DNA of 64,000 nt from assembly GCA_032158125.1 (NCBI GenBank), contig JASKOT010000012.1:1-64000 (forward strand), given 5' to 3'. How positions within the stretch are numbered: position 1 is the first letter of the stretch; the number at the start of each line of letters is the position of its first letter. Under the pieces are notes generated by a model. That model was not told where the DNA came from. It ran no database searches and saw only the letters and a program-made list of their open reading frames with translations. Source of the DNA: Papiliotrema nemorosa (Eukaryota > Basidiomycota > Tremellomycetes > Tremellales > Rhynchogastremaceae). This document shows positions 1 to 13,329 of the stretch, in pieces. Made by a program: the position numbers and the translations under genes.

Positions 1-414
1 CAATGTACCAGAGGAATAGTTGCTAGGTCTCATGCATGTGAAGTTATGAGCATCGACGATCTAGGCTGATGTGATTGAAAGGTGTCCGACTGGGCGGAGA
101 TGTCCGAGATCTCCGTGGGTACGAGTAGTGCATGCCCCCTGCACCTGTTCACTAGGGTCTACAATTAGCGGCGGAAGAGGAGTGGCAAGAGAACCCCGCG
201 ATCAGCGGTGATGTCCGATCAGGGAATGTCTTGGTTCTTCAGAAGTTCGGGTCGATCGGACGAAAGTGCTCTCCCATAAATCACTCAATAGGCGCTCGCA
301 GCGATACTCGACACACATTGGCGTAGAGGAGCTCGCAGCGTAGTCTGAGCAGTCTGAGCATTCAGTGACTTTTCCATCTCTCACATGTCTTCATAGACTG
401 CGCCAATCGACAAG

Positions 415-1966
415 ATGGGTTTTGCAGACATCTTCTCGGTTCGTAGACCTCCGCCTCACAGTCTGCGCTGACTTCCTAGCCTGTGGCGTTCTTCATCACG
501 CTTCGAGAGGTCCTCGAGGCTGGTATCATCAGTGCGTTTGAACTTCGTCCAGAGGTCAATCTGACAGTGCAGTCGCTGTCCTGCTTGGGTTTATCAACCA
601 AATCATCCCCCCTTCACCTCTGCAACCCTCCACCAATTCCATCCTTCTATCCGGCCGAAGTAGTACAGAACTACTGTCGGATCCAGATACCTCCCACGAG
701 TATGGGACATCAGAAAGATTCGGGGGAGTCTCCGCCCGTTCGGTGCGGCAACAGCTGGACCTGGGCAAAGCGCCGGATAGGGAGAAGATGGTCCGGGCCA
801 TGAGATTACAAATATGGTCTGGATCGATTCTCGGTGGACTGATAGCTGCAATGATAGGCGGTATCTTTCTCTTTGTCGTGAGTAAACATCCTGCCGAGAG
901 ATTGCTGGATTAATGGACAGTTCTACCACTACACACATGATCTTTGGCAAGACGCAGAAAACCTTTGGGAAGGTGGATTCTGCTTGATCGCCTCGATATT
1001 GTGAGCTGGCTGCTGTATGAAATAGTGATCGAAGCTTACCATGCAGAATTCTCATCATGGGTCTTGCTTTTCTGCGTCTACCACACGCCCAAACGAAATG
1101 GCGGATGAAGCTACTATCTGCATACAAGGATAAACATGAGTCCACGCAAGACGTCCATGAGGATGATGACTCAACCGATGAGCAGTCTCGTCATCACAGG
1201 AGGCGGAGAGGTGGTGGCGGAAAGATGATTCTGTTCGGTCTCCCTCTCATCACTGTCCTCAGGGAGGGTTTGGAAGGGGTGGTCTTCCTCGGCGGGATTG
1301 GGTTGTCGGAATCTCCACCCGCAGTAGCTGGAGGTGCGCTAGCAGGAGCCATAGTTGGCGCAGCCATCGGTCAGTCACCCTTCATACACCAATATAGGAT
1401 CTTAGCTGACATCCTAGCATACCTCCTCTTCTCGAGCTCTGCTCCTATGCCCTTACGCACATTCACCACTTCCTCCTCCGTCCTCCTATTCATGATTGGA
1501 GCCGGACTCGCATCACGTGCTGCGTACAGTCTGGAAAGACAATACTTTATCAACGGTGTAGGAACGGCAGCGGCAGAGGCAGGTACCGGACCGGGAAGTT
1601 TCAGAGTAGACGGGAATATCTGGAAATTGACATATGGTAATCCCGAGCCTGGAGCAGAGGACGGTAGTGGGTGGGCTCAATTGGCGCAGAGTGTAATTGG
1701 GTGGAACAATATCGGTACGGTATGCACAGTGTGAGTCCCTCGTATTGATTTTTCATTGTTGAACGGAGACTGATGGTAGATCGACGTATATCGGCTATTG
1801 GCTAGTTATCATTGTCACGCTTATCACGATGAAGTGGAAAGAGGGAAGGACCGAGGTATGCGGGGTCAAGTCGAAGCGTGGATGGCAGAGAGAATGGGCC
1901 AAGCGTCAGTCGAACAGGGAAGAGGGAGAAGAAGAGGGTCTACTGAGTCCGCGCAGCGATCTGTAG
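415..1966 (+). CDS. FTR1: High-affinity iron permease, FTR1/FTH1 family
   Basis: Multi-pass Fe(III) permease of the oxidase-dependent iron transporter family, which normally works with a multicopper ferroxidase at the plasma membrane (Ftr1) or vacuole (Fth1). Exon 1 encodes MGFADIFS; after a short intron the frame continues FFITLREVLEAGII, holding the first RExxE iron-binding motif (REVLE). The second motif (REGLE, in LPLITVLREGLEGVVFLGG) lies near 1250-1290. Hydrophobic segments, including LGGLIAAMIGGIFLFV and IGYWLVIIVTLITMKW, fit the family's seven-helix fold. At least six introns are needed, for example 1370-1411. The C-terminal tail is basic and glutamate-rich and ends SPRSDL. Sequence alone does not separate the plasma-membrane from the vacuolar paralogue. 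No ferroxidase gene lies inside the window; 5' of the gene only 414 bases are visible. Family assignment is firm. Confidence 0.9.
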
Positions 1967-2267
1967 AGTTTTTGCATTATCACCTATACATGTCATCAAA
2001 TTGTCTTCATACTCTCATCTCTGCAGCAAGAGCATTTTCACATGTGTTGAACGACATCTCAACAAGATCTTTTGCGTCTGTGAGTGTGAGATTTGACACT
2101 GTTCCGCTCAGGTTCGCCAGTGATGCCGCACGTTCAGATCAAAATGTATATGCTGCATTTCACACCGAAATGTTCTGCCAAGACTTGGTATATGCACTTG
2201 TGCTACCTCACTATCCCTCCTATATCCTCATACATCAGATGCGACATGGACCGCTCGCCCTCCACGT

Positions 2268-4063
2268 TTAAACCGGCGAAGGGAGGAGCATTCGTCGTGG
2301 ATCCTCGAGGTACTCCTTGATTCGGACTATCGGGGTCAGCTCAGGTCCGCACTAATGTATTGCTTTGCTCACCGAGGAACGTGACGGCTTCCCTTCCGTC
2401 GAGCAATCGGTGGTCGTATGTAAGGGCAACAACCATGATAGGTCGAATGACAATCTGGCCGTCGACGACGACTGGCTTCTCCTTGATGGCGTGCATACCC
2501 AGAACAGCGGCTTGAGGCAAGTTGATACTACACTCATCAGCTTGGTCGCGTCACGTTCGAGGGTAAGCTCACATGGGAGTACCGTAGAGTGAGCCGAAGA
2601 CACCACCGTTGGAAATGGTGAATGATCCACCCGACATGTCCTCGAGACCCAGCTTGTTATCCCTAGCCTGAAAAGTCAGTCATCATATAGCAAGTTGTCT
2701 GGAAGACCCGACTGACCCTCTTGCCGAGCTCGGCGATGGCCTTCTCGATATCGACCAAACCCATAGCCTCCGCATTTCTCACAACGGGTGTGACGAGACC
2801 TTTCGGTGTAGCGACAGCGACGCTCAAGTCGACATAGTCTCGGTAAACAATCGTGTCACCCTCGATAGAGGCATTGGCGGCAGGAATCTCCTTCAATGCC
2901 AGGACGGCAGCTCGAGCAAAGGCAGACATGAAACCAAGTTTGACACCCTCGTTTTTGAGGACACCATCCTTGTAGAGTTTTCGGAAGTCCATGATGGAAG
3001 ACATGTCGATCTCGTTGAAGGTTGTCAATGACGCAGCGGCATTTTGGGATGCCTTTAATCGTTGAGCAATGGTTTGCCTCATTCGAGACATTTTGACCTG
3101 TAACATTAGATTCCATCCGGTGGGGTCACGAGGCATGATTGTGCTCACTCGGGTCTCATTCCTCGTTCCGACAGATTTGGCTCCACCACTGGACTCTTCC
3201 TTCTTTGGTGCAGGCTTCTCCTCCTTCTTTGGCGCGGGCTTCTCCTGAGATTGAGATGGGGCCTTCTCCTCTTTGCTGGATTTCAACTGAGGAGCGACCT
3301 GTTCCTGTTTCTTATGTGTGTCCTCCGGTGCTCCCTTCTCCTTCTTTGCCTCTGGGGCGGCATCATCCTTGTTTCCATCTTCCGCATTCTTGGGCTCTGA
3401 TCGAGCTCCGCCTTCTGGGGCAGTTTTGGGAGCGTCGTCCTTGGCTGGCTCTCCTCCTTCTCCAGCTTCGATTCGGACCAAATCTTGGCCGACGGTGACT
3501 GTGGAGTCTTCCTCCACGAGGAGCTCGACAATCTTTCCAGAGAAAGGTGCGTTGACCGAGACGTCGATCTGGACTGTCAGCTCGGCAATGGTATGTGTTC
3601 TAAAAAGCTCACTTTGTCGGTTTCAATGGTAGCAATCTCCTCATCCTGAGTGACGCTATCTCCGACCTGCTTGACCCATTGTTTCAGTGTACCCTCAGTG
3701 ATAGACTCGGCCTTCATCGTCAGTTTCATCCTACACTACCAAGGGCACGGCCGCTAACCATTTGAGGGACTTTGACAGTCTCAGCTGGATAGTCAGCTTT
3801 TGGCCTGTTTGCAGACAATTCAACATACCGAGACGCAAAGCGGAAGAGTGGAAAGAAGCTCGAGCAAAGAGAGGGGTAGACAGAGGTATTTGACATCTAT
3901 ACATCAGCACAATACCCCACCAGACTGAGCGGTAGGCTCACCTCGACTTGGGAATCAGACAAGAAGTGGAGATTGCCCTGGAGGGGACGTTGACGGTTTT
4001 CGACGAAGAAGCGATATTCCTCGTTGCTACAGTAGCAAGACGCCTGGCTGGTGTTCTGATCAT
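2268..4063 (-). CDS. KGD2: Dihydrolipoamide succinyltransferase, E2 of 2-oxoglutarate dehydrogenase
   Basis: E2 core of the mitochondrial 2-oxoglutarate dehydrogenase complex; it transfers the succinyl group from lipoamide to CoA in the TCA cycle. The N-terminus ([20 protein letters not shown]) is Arg/Ser-rich without acids, a matrix-targeting peptide. A single lipoyl domain follows, with the lipoyl-lysine in [14 protein letters not shown], split by an intron. Next is a long Ala/Pro/Lys/Glu linker (about 2.9-3.5 kb) and the catalytic domain. The active-site motif [14 protein letters not shown] is at about 2380-2410, and after a last intron the protein ends [19 protein letters not shown]. No peripheral-subunit-binding domain is apparent between lipoyl and catalytic domains, as is usual for fungal KGD2 and unlike pyruvate dehydrogenase E2. 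It converges on the iron permease gene. Confidence 0.93.
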
Positions 4064-4489
4064 GCTGGAGGGAATGGGGAGGTGAGTAGGGAAAGGTGAT
4101 GTGGTATGTAGATGTGTGTAGAGTGACTTCTACGGGAACAGGAGCGAAAAGCGTTCAAAGGGCAAAGAGGGGGGCCAACTGCCGCGTCATTCGGAAATGT
4201 TGCCGCTCAACGCCGAAATGGCGGGCGGGGAGGTTGTCGAGGGAAGTTTGCTTGCATTCTGGAGCATCTCGGAGCAAGCAGGGAAGGACATTCCATGCGA
4301 GTAGCGTATGGCTACCATTGTGATGCGTACACGGGTGACAGCCTGCCGAGAAGGCTGATGATCGCCGAATGAAATTGATGGACGACATGGATTCTCGTTT
4401 GGGCCAATGTGGCGGTCGTTCAGAAATCAATGGTGAGATACTCTACAGTACAATACGAGTACAAGTCGATCTACAAGTAGCATACTCTA

Positions 4490-7400
4490 TCACTCCCACT
4501 CTCCAGTCTGCATCAGATGAGCGAATACACCTCCCCTTGCCAAAAGATCGTCATAAGTCCCTTCCTCCGCTACGACACCCTCTCCTAGGCAAATGATCCG
4601 ATCACACCTCTTCATTGCCTCGGTGGAATGGGTAATGAACACGGTGGTGCGTTGCTATCGGGTAAGTCTTGTGGCGTGTCAAGTGTGTCCATTACTCACC
4701 CCCTTGATCTTCACGATGGTATCCAAGATAGCACGTTGATTGTCCACATCCAAGGCACTCGTGCACTCATCCAAGATGAGGATATGAGATCGCCTCACCA
4801 ACGCTCGAGCAATCTGCAACCTCTGCGCTTGTCCACCTGAAATTAAAGATGCGTTTTCTCCCAAATTCGTTTCGTACCCATTGGGGAGGGACATGATGAA
4901 GTCGTGGATGTTGGCCGACTTTGCCGCTCGTTTAATCTCTTCAGGGGATACTTCCGAACCATAGGCGATATTCTGACTCACAGAAGCGTCGAAAAGGTTG
5001 GCAGATTGGGATACGACTGCAATGTGATTTCGAAGCCATTTGGTATCTGCGCGAGAGAGATCATACTTGTCCATGATGATTGACCCGCCTGATGGGTCGT
5101 ATAGCCGCTGGAGGAGCGCCGCAATGGTCGATTTACCTGATCCTGACGGACCGACAATGGCGACGCATTCTCCGGGCGAGAGGGTAAGTGACAAGTCGGT
5201 CAAGATTGGTACATCCGGTCGGGACGGGTACGAGAACTGCACGTGGGAGAACGAGACGTGCCCTGTGATTGGGAATCGCAAGTCACCCTTGGACTCTCCT
5301 GTCACCTCGGGAAGGGTGTAGATCCGTTCGAAATCCCGAGCGGCGGCTTTGGCTTTGGCAAGAGTGGGAACTGAAAGTCAGCTGAAAGTTCATCTAGACT
5401 CTATATGAAACCGGGCTCACTGAAATCCAGCATGGCGCTTCCAAAGGTCAAAGAGAAAAGCACCAAGTTGAAGACTTGAATCATCTCGGGGTAAGAGAAA
5501 TACCCTTGAACCATGAACTTGGCTCCGACCCAGTTCAACAAGGCTACGAGTGAGCTATTGAGGCATACGAAGGTGCGATACCCTCACCCTGAGCAAATAG
5601 AGGTAACGCTGCAGAAGCGCCAAGTCCGATGGCAACATACCAAGCGGCAAGTTTACCCGTCTTCGTTGCACTTTTGGCTTCTGCCAGGAATTGCTTTTTG
5701 AACGTGCTTTCCAATGCCATAGCTCGAATCCCTCGGACATTCGATACGCTCTAATTCGTCAACTTCCCGCTTTGTGGTAGACATAACGCGAGGCTCACTT
5801 CGTAGAACGTTCTTGCCAGGTCCTCGCGTCGTGCCTTGTTTGTAATCTCCGCTTTGCTAACCAGCACATCCTGTACAACCATCATGACCGCAAAGAGAGG
5901 GGCCAGTGCCAAACCGACCAAAGTCAACCTCCAATCCACCACCAAAGCCCATCCGATACCCAACCCTACCATCGAGATGAACGTGACAATCTTGCCCATG
6001 ACTGACCCGACGATCTGTCGCATGTCATCCGCGTCTTTGATCAAGATTTGCACTAATCGAGCGGGCGCGTTGGCTGATTCGTCAAACCATCCTTTATCCT
6101 GTTTGAGGAGTTTTTGGTAAGCTCGATTCCGGATGACCCCTGTCCATTTTGACGCTTCGCAGAATAAGAAAAATTCCTGGAAAAAGTAGACGAGGGTTTG
6201 ACCGATGCTGACTGCCAAAAGAATCAATCCCCATTTGGTCAAGGTAGGATCAACGCCGCCTCCACCGACAATCGCCATCAATTTAGCGATGAAGAAAGAC
6301 CAGATCGGAGTCGAGACACCATGTCCTATGCCGCAGATGAGACCGAGGAGGACCAGCAGCTTGCTCGGGAGAGTCGAATAGTAATACCTCATAAGGCTGA
6401 ACAGCCCTCGAACGGGAACTTCTGGAGAGGCGTAGGGCGAAACGTGCGGTACGACCTCGATGCCCGCCTTGAGATCATCGTCAAGATTTTGCGACAGGGT
6501 CCGGTTGCAATATTGCAAGACGCTCAAACCTCTGCCTTCCTTTTCACCGTTCCGAGATGTCGCTCGCCCAAACGAAGGTGCGTCGAAAGATCCTTGTCGG
6601 ATTGACAGGTTCGGCGAGTCGTAGCTTCCATGACGAGATAGTCGACTGGTCGGTCGGCTATGTACCATTGAGCCTCGACTACCTGGGACTTGCAGGCCTG
6701 GAACGACCAGACTGTTCCTGCTGATCCGTCTGTCAAGCTGCGAGGGAGTCCAGCTGAGTCGCTTTTGTGCGGTACTCATGCGTTGAGAGCCTCTCTTACC
6801 GACATCAAGAGCGGTCGAATTTCTTCCAGTCCTCGAGTAACCATCAAGGATATCGAGATAGGCCACGCTCTCGGGTCGAGCAGCCAGACCAACTCCAAAA
6901 GAAGGCGTGTGAGGACGCAAAATCCTGCTGGCTCTTGCGAAACCTTCTTGCAGCTCTTCTTCAGGATCGAGAAGCTCTTCATCGTCGGGTCTATCCCTCC
7001 ATTCTTCGATTTTCGGTGCCAAAGGCTCGATCGCTTGTTCCGCAGCGAGCATAGCGAAGACACCCGTCTCTTGACCGTTGAGAGGCGTTCGACGCATGAG
7101 ATCCGATCGGAAGCCTTGTTCAGCGACGATACCGTTGCTCATCACGTAGACAAAGTCTTCAGGGACAATCTGAGACAGATCGTGTGTAATCACAATGGTC
7201 GTCTTGTTTCTTCGCCATCGTTTCATGTTTTCGAACACCACGACTCGCGATGTTGCGTCCAAAGCTGAAGTCGCCTCGTCTGTACGTCAGCATTGTGTAC
7301 TCATGGGGAGATCACTCACCCAAGATAAGCACGGTAGGATCCCTAATTCTCGCTCGAGCGATGGCCAGCCTCTGCCTTTGTCCACCGCTCAACGCCGCTC

Positions 7401-9813
7401 CACCAGTACCAAGTTTCGTCTCATACCCATCTGGCAGAGTTTCCACAAAGTCATGAATCATCGCCATTCTACAGGCATCAACCACCTCCTGCCTAGTCAC
7501 ATCTGATGGCTGTCTCGCTACACCTGTCTTTGGGTCGACTGGAGCACCCGCGAGACCCATTGCGACATTGTCGTGGATACTAAGGTCGAACAAGATACAT
7601 CCCTGTTGAACCGCTGCAATGTGTTCTCGGCAAAAATCGTCGTCGAGGTAAGCGAAAGATTGGTCGTCTAGCGTTATTTCCCCTCCGTCGGGTATATACA
7701 AGCGGAGAAGAAGTTGAGCAATGGTCGATTTACCGGAACCTGATCCACCAACCACAAAAGTTGTCTCTCCCGGTGGGATAAACAAGGTCACGTCGCGTAA
7801 CACTGGGTTGTCTGGTCGAGAGGGATACGCGAACGAGACGTTTCTGAGATTGAACTCTCCTCGGCATCGTGCCGGTCGAATCCGACTCATACTGAGAGGC
7901 CGAGTCTTGGATTGCAAGATGGACTGACGTTGGCCGGCAGGGAAAGTGGCAGTCAGGGGGGATGGAGTAGGTGAGAATGGGTTGTTTCCACCGGATGGTG
8001 CATCCTTGATGACTGTTCTCAGGGAAGCCATGGACGTCTTTGCCTTGGTAATTGCCGCGAGTTGTGGTACGACCATTTGAAGATACGTCGCTCCGAGCAG
8101 ACAAGCCCAGAAGACCGTCATGACCTTTCCAGGCGAAGCTTTACCGTCTCGGACCACTTTTGCACCATACCAGAACCCAACGACGAATGTGCTGAGCAGC
8201 AAGAAATCTGAAACCGAGGTGGACCAAGACCAGACAAAAGCTTGTTTGACTTGAGCATGTACTCCTCGACCGGCAACGCGCTCGAATCGTTCTTCTTCGG
8301 CCTTTTGAGCATTATGCACCTTTACAGTGGCGATGGCCGACGTGGCTCTTTCGACATTGGTCGAAGCTTCGGCAAAAGCTCGTCTTTCCCCTTCGTACCA
8401 TGGCCGAACGAGGATTTGCGTGATGATTTGGATGATCAACACGAGCGGGATGGTCGAGAGCGTGACTAGGGCAAGCACAGGCGACGAGGCGAGAGCGAGG
8501 ACGAAACAAGCCACAAAAGTGACAAAGTATTGTACGGCGTTCCCAAACGCCGTAGCCATGCCCAACCTCACATCGTCCGTCTCACTAGTCGTCAGTCCAG
8601 GTATCTCAATCCATATTTACCGAGTGAATTTAGCCATCAATCCACCTGCACCGATCGATTCTCCTTCCTCTTGATCCTCTTCCCTCATACCCATACCGAG
8701 ATCGTACCAAGCCATTGACTTGTTTTGCACTCCAGCATATACAGCTTTCCTCAGTCGATCCACCACCGCCTCTCCATGTCTTTGCCAGAAAGCGCCTTTG
8801 GCATAATTCAGCGCCAAAGCAGCCGCACCGGCCACACAAAGCTTGATGGTATTCTGCGCGACTCCGCTAGACAATCTCGCACGATCTTCCGGTGTTGCCA
8901 ACGCCGCATCGGTAGGAAAGCCAACAAAGACATCAAAGACCTCTCCGATGACTTTGGACATGTAAGGCTGGACTAGCGCCGCTGTACACGAACAGATAAA
9001 GGCCGGAAGGAAGCAGAGCACCCAATCTCGAGTCTGGGAAAAGTAGAATAGACCTTTGAAGGTGGGAGGGATCGGCTCGACGAGGTTTGATAGCTTTGGT
9101 GGATCGTCAAAAGGTAGAAGTAGATCCGGGTGATCGTTGAGGGTGGAAGGAGGGATGGCGTACTGAGAGGGATAGAGAGATCGCCGGGCCTCTGAAATGG
9201 GCCGGACCTCCATAAACCCCGCCTCGAGCCCTGGGCTCTTGTAGTCCAACGAGGAGGTCGGAGAAGCGTGAGAAAAAGTGTATCCAGGCATAGTCTTCTG
9301 TCTCCTGGCCCCAGTGTCTGCCGTATATTCAAAAGGGTCTTCTTCGTCGCTTGTTGAGACTGGTAGTTGTTCCACTAATATCGAATGTCTGTCGTCGAAT
9401 GGAGAGTCCGTCACGCCTCGCGCATACTGACGACTGGGAGTAGCATCCAAGGGATAGATCTCGACAGATCCACCCAATCGAGAAGGGAATGACGAGGGAG
9501 GGGTAGTGTAAATCTGTGGAGGGGAAAGTGGGAGAGCGGTATCGATGGCCCGTCGCAACGAGGCCGGAGTCGATGGTGGTCGGGCTGAAGCTTGCCTTGC
9601 TGCTGCCGCAGGGGATCGAGTTGGGGTTGAGGGATGTTGAGAGAGATTCCTGACAGAGGGGTATCGCGAGTTGGGAGTGACGAGCGATGTCGAAGGTGGT
9701 CGAGAGAAAGCCGGTGATGGTGAAGCTCGACTGGCGGTGTTCCGGGGAGGTGTTGAAGGTTGAACGGGTAGCCTCACCTCTGACAGGGATGTGGGCGAAG
9801 CGTGTGTGGACAT
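4490..9813 (-). CDS. STE6: STE6-type full ABC transporter (ABCB, pheromone/peptide exporter)
   Basis: Full-length ABC exporter with TMD-NBD-TMD-NBD order and four long exons. An N-terminal Ser/Pro/Thr-rich extension of about 250 residues (8.99-9.81 kb) precedes the first membrane domain, where GLFYFSQTRDWVLCFLPAF starts the helices. NBD1 has Walker A VVGGSGSGKSTIAQLL, signature LSGGQRQRLAIARA, and a D-loop reached across an intron (LDATSR). A Ser/Arg-rich linker follows. NBD2 has Walker A VGPSGSGKSTIAALLQ, signature ISGGQAQRLQIARALVRR and Walker B ILILDECTSALD. The protein ends with HLMQTGEWE. The layout matches fungal Ste6, which exports the farnesylated mating pheromone. STE6 is inferred rather than proven, because other fungal ABCB exporters share this build. 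The first ATG in frame is at 9813. The gene is divergent from the fuconate dehydratase gene. Confidence 0.85.
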
Positions 9814-11018
9814 GATCAAACTGTCAGGCCTCGTGTCGGGGTGATCGGAGGGGTCGGAAGGTCGCTAGATTATCACTCAACCCGGTGAACTTCTGACAAA
9901 AGATGTTTCGATTGACTAGAGGTAAGAAGCCGCTTTTGGAGCTGCTATTGTAGAGCAGTAGTGTGTGATGACTGAATCAGTTGATCATGTAAACGAAACG
10001 AAGAGGAGCATATAGTACGCATACGATTGCATGCAACCATGGAATCCTCCGCGGCCTCATCTGGCTTCACACGGCCATGCTTGCGGTCTTGAACTTTTCG
10101 AAGGATCCTCATTGTTCTTCTAAGGGGCTGATGACTTTATTGTACTCTGTAGGAGCGAACGAGGAGGACAGGGAGACGAGGCGTAAAGTCGAAGAGGGGG
10201 CAGAGAACAATAAGAAATCGATGTGACCAGAAGGGTGCGGGGCCACTTGTACCTGTCTCGACCGAAGGCATTGGAACCGAACCTGTGAACGGCAATCTCG
10301 AGCGACTGAACCAGTCTAATTGTATTTGACGTGTATGTTTTATGTGATTGGCAGCCCACAAAGGCAAGGTCGACAGTCATCGACTACGCTCTCATAGGCC
10401 TTATGATGTGCGGAGGAAGACACAATGCTGTTTCACTGGAAAAAGGTTTGAGTGCTTGGTAGGAGCAGGCGAGCACTGGAGGGACATGTGCCCAGCAGTT
10501 CACCTCTGGATGGGCATAGTCTCGGGGTGGATCCTTCATTTGTGAGAAGCCACGAGATGACCGTCTACCACCCCTGTCGTGTTGCCTGCGTGTGCAGTCA
10601 TCTATGTAACGGACACTGCTTTCGGATCTCGAGTTTTGTCTGAAACACCTTGCTCGGGGATCTTCTCGCACCGATATAAGCCAGCTGACCCCAGTCATCG
10701 TCTCCACATCCGAGCATGATCGTCTTGGGAGTCTCCTCTACGGTAAGCATCTCATCTATCAAGCATAGACCCCTACTGCCTCGTCGAATCTTCCCTCGGA
10801 AACACGACCGGACCGATTCACGTGGCGGCTCCGAGGGTGTGATTACTATTTAGGCGAAAGGAGCGGGCCGGGTATGCCCCGGGCCGGCGAGTCTGGACGA
10901 GTCACCGCAGGTCACGATATATATTTGCTTGCTTCTCTTTGACAAACGACCTGGTACCAATCACCAAAGGCCTATACGTCTCTCATAGCTTGATTAGACA
11001 ACCCTAGATATCTACAGA
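9814..11018. promoter_or_regulatory. Divergent intergenic region between STE6-type gene and fuconate dehydratase
   Basis: About 1.2 kb without a convincing gene; the open frames here are short with poor composition. A TATA-like stretch (GATATATATTTG) lies at 10917-10926, about 95 bases before the fuconate dehydratase start, and is the likely core promoter of that gene. A GC-rich block at 10868-10892 contains GGGCCGGG facing CCCGGGCCGG, which could bind zinc-cluster or carbon-catabolite regulators. This is a guess from base content only. Confidence 0.4.
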
Positions 11019-13139
11019 ATGGCCGTTACTATCACTGATTTCTCTGTCCACGGTAAGTCACTCTTTTCTGCAGGAGAGGGGCCGTGATGCCTTCCAGCCG
11101 ATGAGCTGCTTTCGTGCGAGAGATGGTGTATGGAAGCACGCGGCCCCCTCACTGTTCGCTCCTCTTTGAGCCCCTTAGTGGTCTTGCTGACTCTGCAGAC
11201 ATTCGATTCCCCACCGTGAGCTTTGTCGCAGGCGGATATTTCGTGCGATACTAATGGTCAGAATGTTACCGGTGATGGAACGGATGCCATGTGTGTTCAT
11301 TCCCTCTCATGTCGAAAGCACCGCTGACAGGGCAGGAACAAGGAATGCGATTATTCCGCCGCTTACATTGTCCTCAAAACAAACAGCGATCTCAAAGGTC
11401 AAGGAATGACTTTCAGTAAGTAACCCGTTCTGTCTTTGCGGGTTTCGCTGATATCCAGCCATCGGTCGAGGAAACGAGATTGTCTGCTTTGCCATCAACG
11501 AGGTCGCCAAGAGAATCGTCGGAAAAGACGTCGAGGAGATCTTCTCCGACATGGGTGCTTTCTGGGAGTTCCGTACGTTTTGCTCAGGTCCCCATTGCAG
11601 AACTTAGCTTATCAACAGTCGTCGCTGACCCCCAACATCGATGGCTGGGCCCCGAAAAGGGTGTCATCGCCCTTGCTACCGCTGCTGTCTGTAATGCCGC
11701 CTGGGATATGTTTGCCAAGGCTCGAGGAAAGCCTCTCTGGAAACTGATCGTCGATTTCACCCCGGAAGAGTGAGCCGAACTTGCTGTCAATACTAGAAAT
11801 CGACTCACCTGCAGATTCGTCAAAGCCGCTTCGTTCCGATATATCACCGATGCTATCACCAAGGAGGAGGCTCTTGCGTTGTTAAGGGAGAAGGAGGCCA
11901 CAAAGAAGGCACGAGAGCAGGAAGTTACGGAGAAGGGCTACCCTGCTTACACGACCTCGGTTGGATGGCTCGGTGAGTGTCCAGATGCCTTGCAAATCAC
12001 AGTACTTGACAGGCAGGATACACCGATGAGAAGGTCACCCGACTGACCAAGGAGGCTCTGAATCAAGGTTTCAACCACTTCAAGGTGAGACTGCAATCCT
12101 CATAAACGCAGTTTGCTAATTATCCAGCTAAAAGTCGGAGCCGACCCTGAGGATGACCTTCGACGAGGTCGTCTGATTCGATCCATCATCGATGACCCGA
12201 GCAATTCGCCGGCTGGACGAAAAATTGACCCCAAGACGATCGAGAACAAGAACGCCGGTCCTGCTGGATGTGTTTTGATGGTCGATGCCAACCGTAAGTT
12301 CTTTGTTCACATGCTCTGAGTAAGACTGACCTGCGCAGAGGTCTGGGATGTCCCACAAGCGATCGAATACATGAACAAGCTGGAGCCTCTTAAACCTTGG
12401 TTCATCGAGGAGCCTACTGCTCCAGATGATGCCGTCGGACACGCTGCGATCCGAAAGGCTTTGAAACCCCACGGTATTGGAGTTGCAACTGGAGAACACG
12501 CCCACAACCGAGTCAGCTACCCCTTTCCTGCCATCATAACCGCAACTGACATATCAGATGACCTTCAAGCAATTACTGCAATTGGACGCCATCGATGTCT
12601 GCCAAATCGACTCTTGCCGAACATCAGGTGTCAATGAGATTCTCGCCATCTTGCTCATGTCCGCCAAGTTTGGTGTCCCTGTCTGCCCACACGCCGGTGG
12701 TGTTGGTCTCTGTGAATACGTCGTACGTGGTCCATCCATGATTTTGTGATACCCAGCTCACTAGTAGATCCACCTGTCATTGATAGACTTCATCGCCGTT
12801 TCCGGAAACATGGACCGAAACGTCCTGGAGTTCGTCGAGTAGGTCCACCTCGTCTTCATCCCAGAATCGCGCTCATCATTCAGCCACTTGCACGAGCACT
12901 TCCTCTACCCCGTCTCGATCAACTCCCAAGGTCGATACAAGTGAGCTCATCCGATCATAAGAATCGCTTCGTGCTGACCGTGTAGCGTCCCGCAAGACGC
13001 CAAGGGTGGATACTCAATCGAGATGTACGAGCAATCCATGAAAGAGTACGCTTTCCCAGAAGGATCATATTGGGTCGCTGCGGCCGCTGGAAACGCACCA
13101 AAGCCAGAGCACCGAACAGCCGGGCAAGCTGCTCATTAG
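11019..13139 (+). CDS. L-fuconate dehydratase (enolase superfamily, ENOSF1-like)
   Basis: Mg-dependent sugar-acid dehydratase of the mandelate racemase/enolase superfamily; it should convert L-fuconate to 2-keto-3-deoxy-L-fuconate in non-phosphorylated L-fucose breakdown. The spliced protein (about 440 residues) starts [17 protein letters not shown]. It carries family landmarks: [33 protein letters not shown], the [12 protein letters not shown] lysine region, metal ligands in LMVDANQVWDV and [22 protein letters not shown], and the catalytic-histidine stretch [16 protein letters not shown]. It ends [16 protein letters not shown]. Roughly a dozen introns of 40-100 bases interrupt it, and the first exons are very short. 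L-galactonate or other sugar-acid dehydratases are related, but the [15 protein letters not shown] segment and the overall match favour fuconate dehydratase. Confidence 0.9.
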
Positions 13140-13329
13140 AGGCATATAATCTTACAATTTTGAAGTGGACGCCTGTATCATCTATCATAGCAAATGTCAC
13201 CAATGGTTTCTGCGGTCTCAATGGGATTGAATGAGCCTGCGTCGATGATGGGTATAAATCTCGGCTGCATTAGGGTATAGTATTCGTTGGTGATCACTGT
13301 TCTCTCAAGAGTCGAAAACACATTCACGT

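Noticed and set aside
483..803. Single-exon reading frame over the first exons of the iron permease gene
   Set aside because: It reads through an intron; removing introns restores the RExxE-containing permease sequence in another frame.
10358..10366. ACAAAGGCA upstream of the STE6-type gene as a pheromone response element
   Set aside because: Differs from the ACAAAGGGA-type element, occurs once, and lies over 500 bases from the start.
10120..10707. Minus-strand open frames between STE6-type gene and fuconate dehydratase
   Set aside because: Poor composition, no domain, no consistent splice sites.
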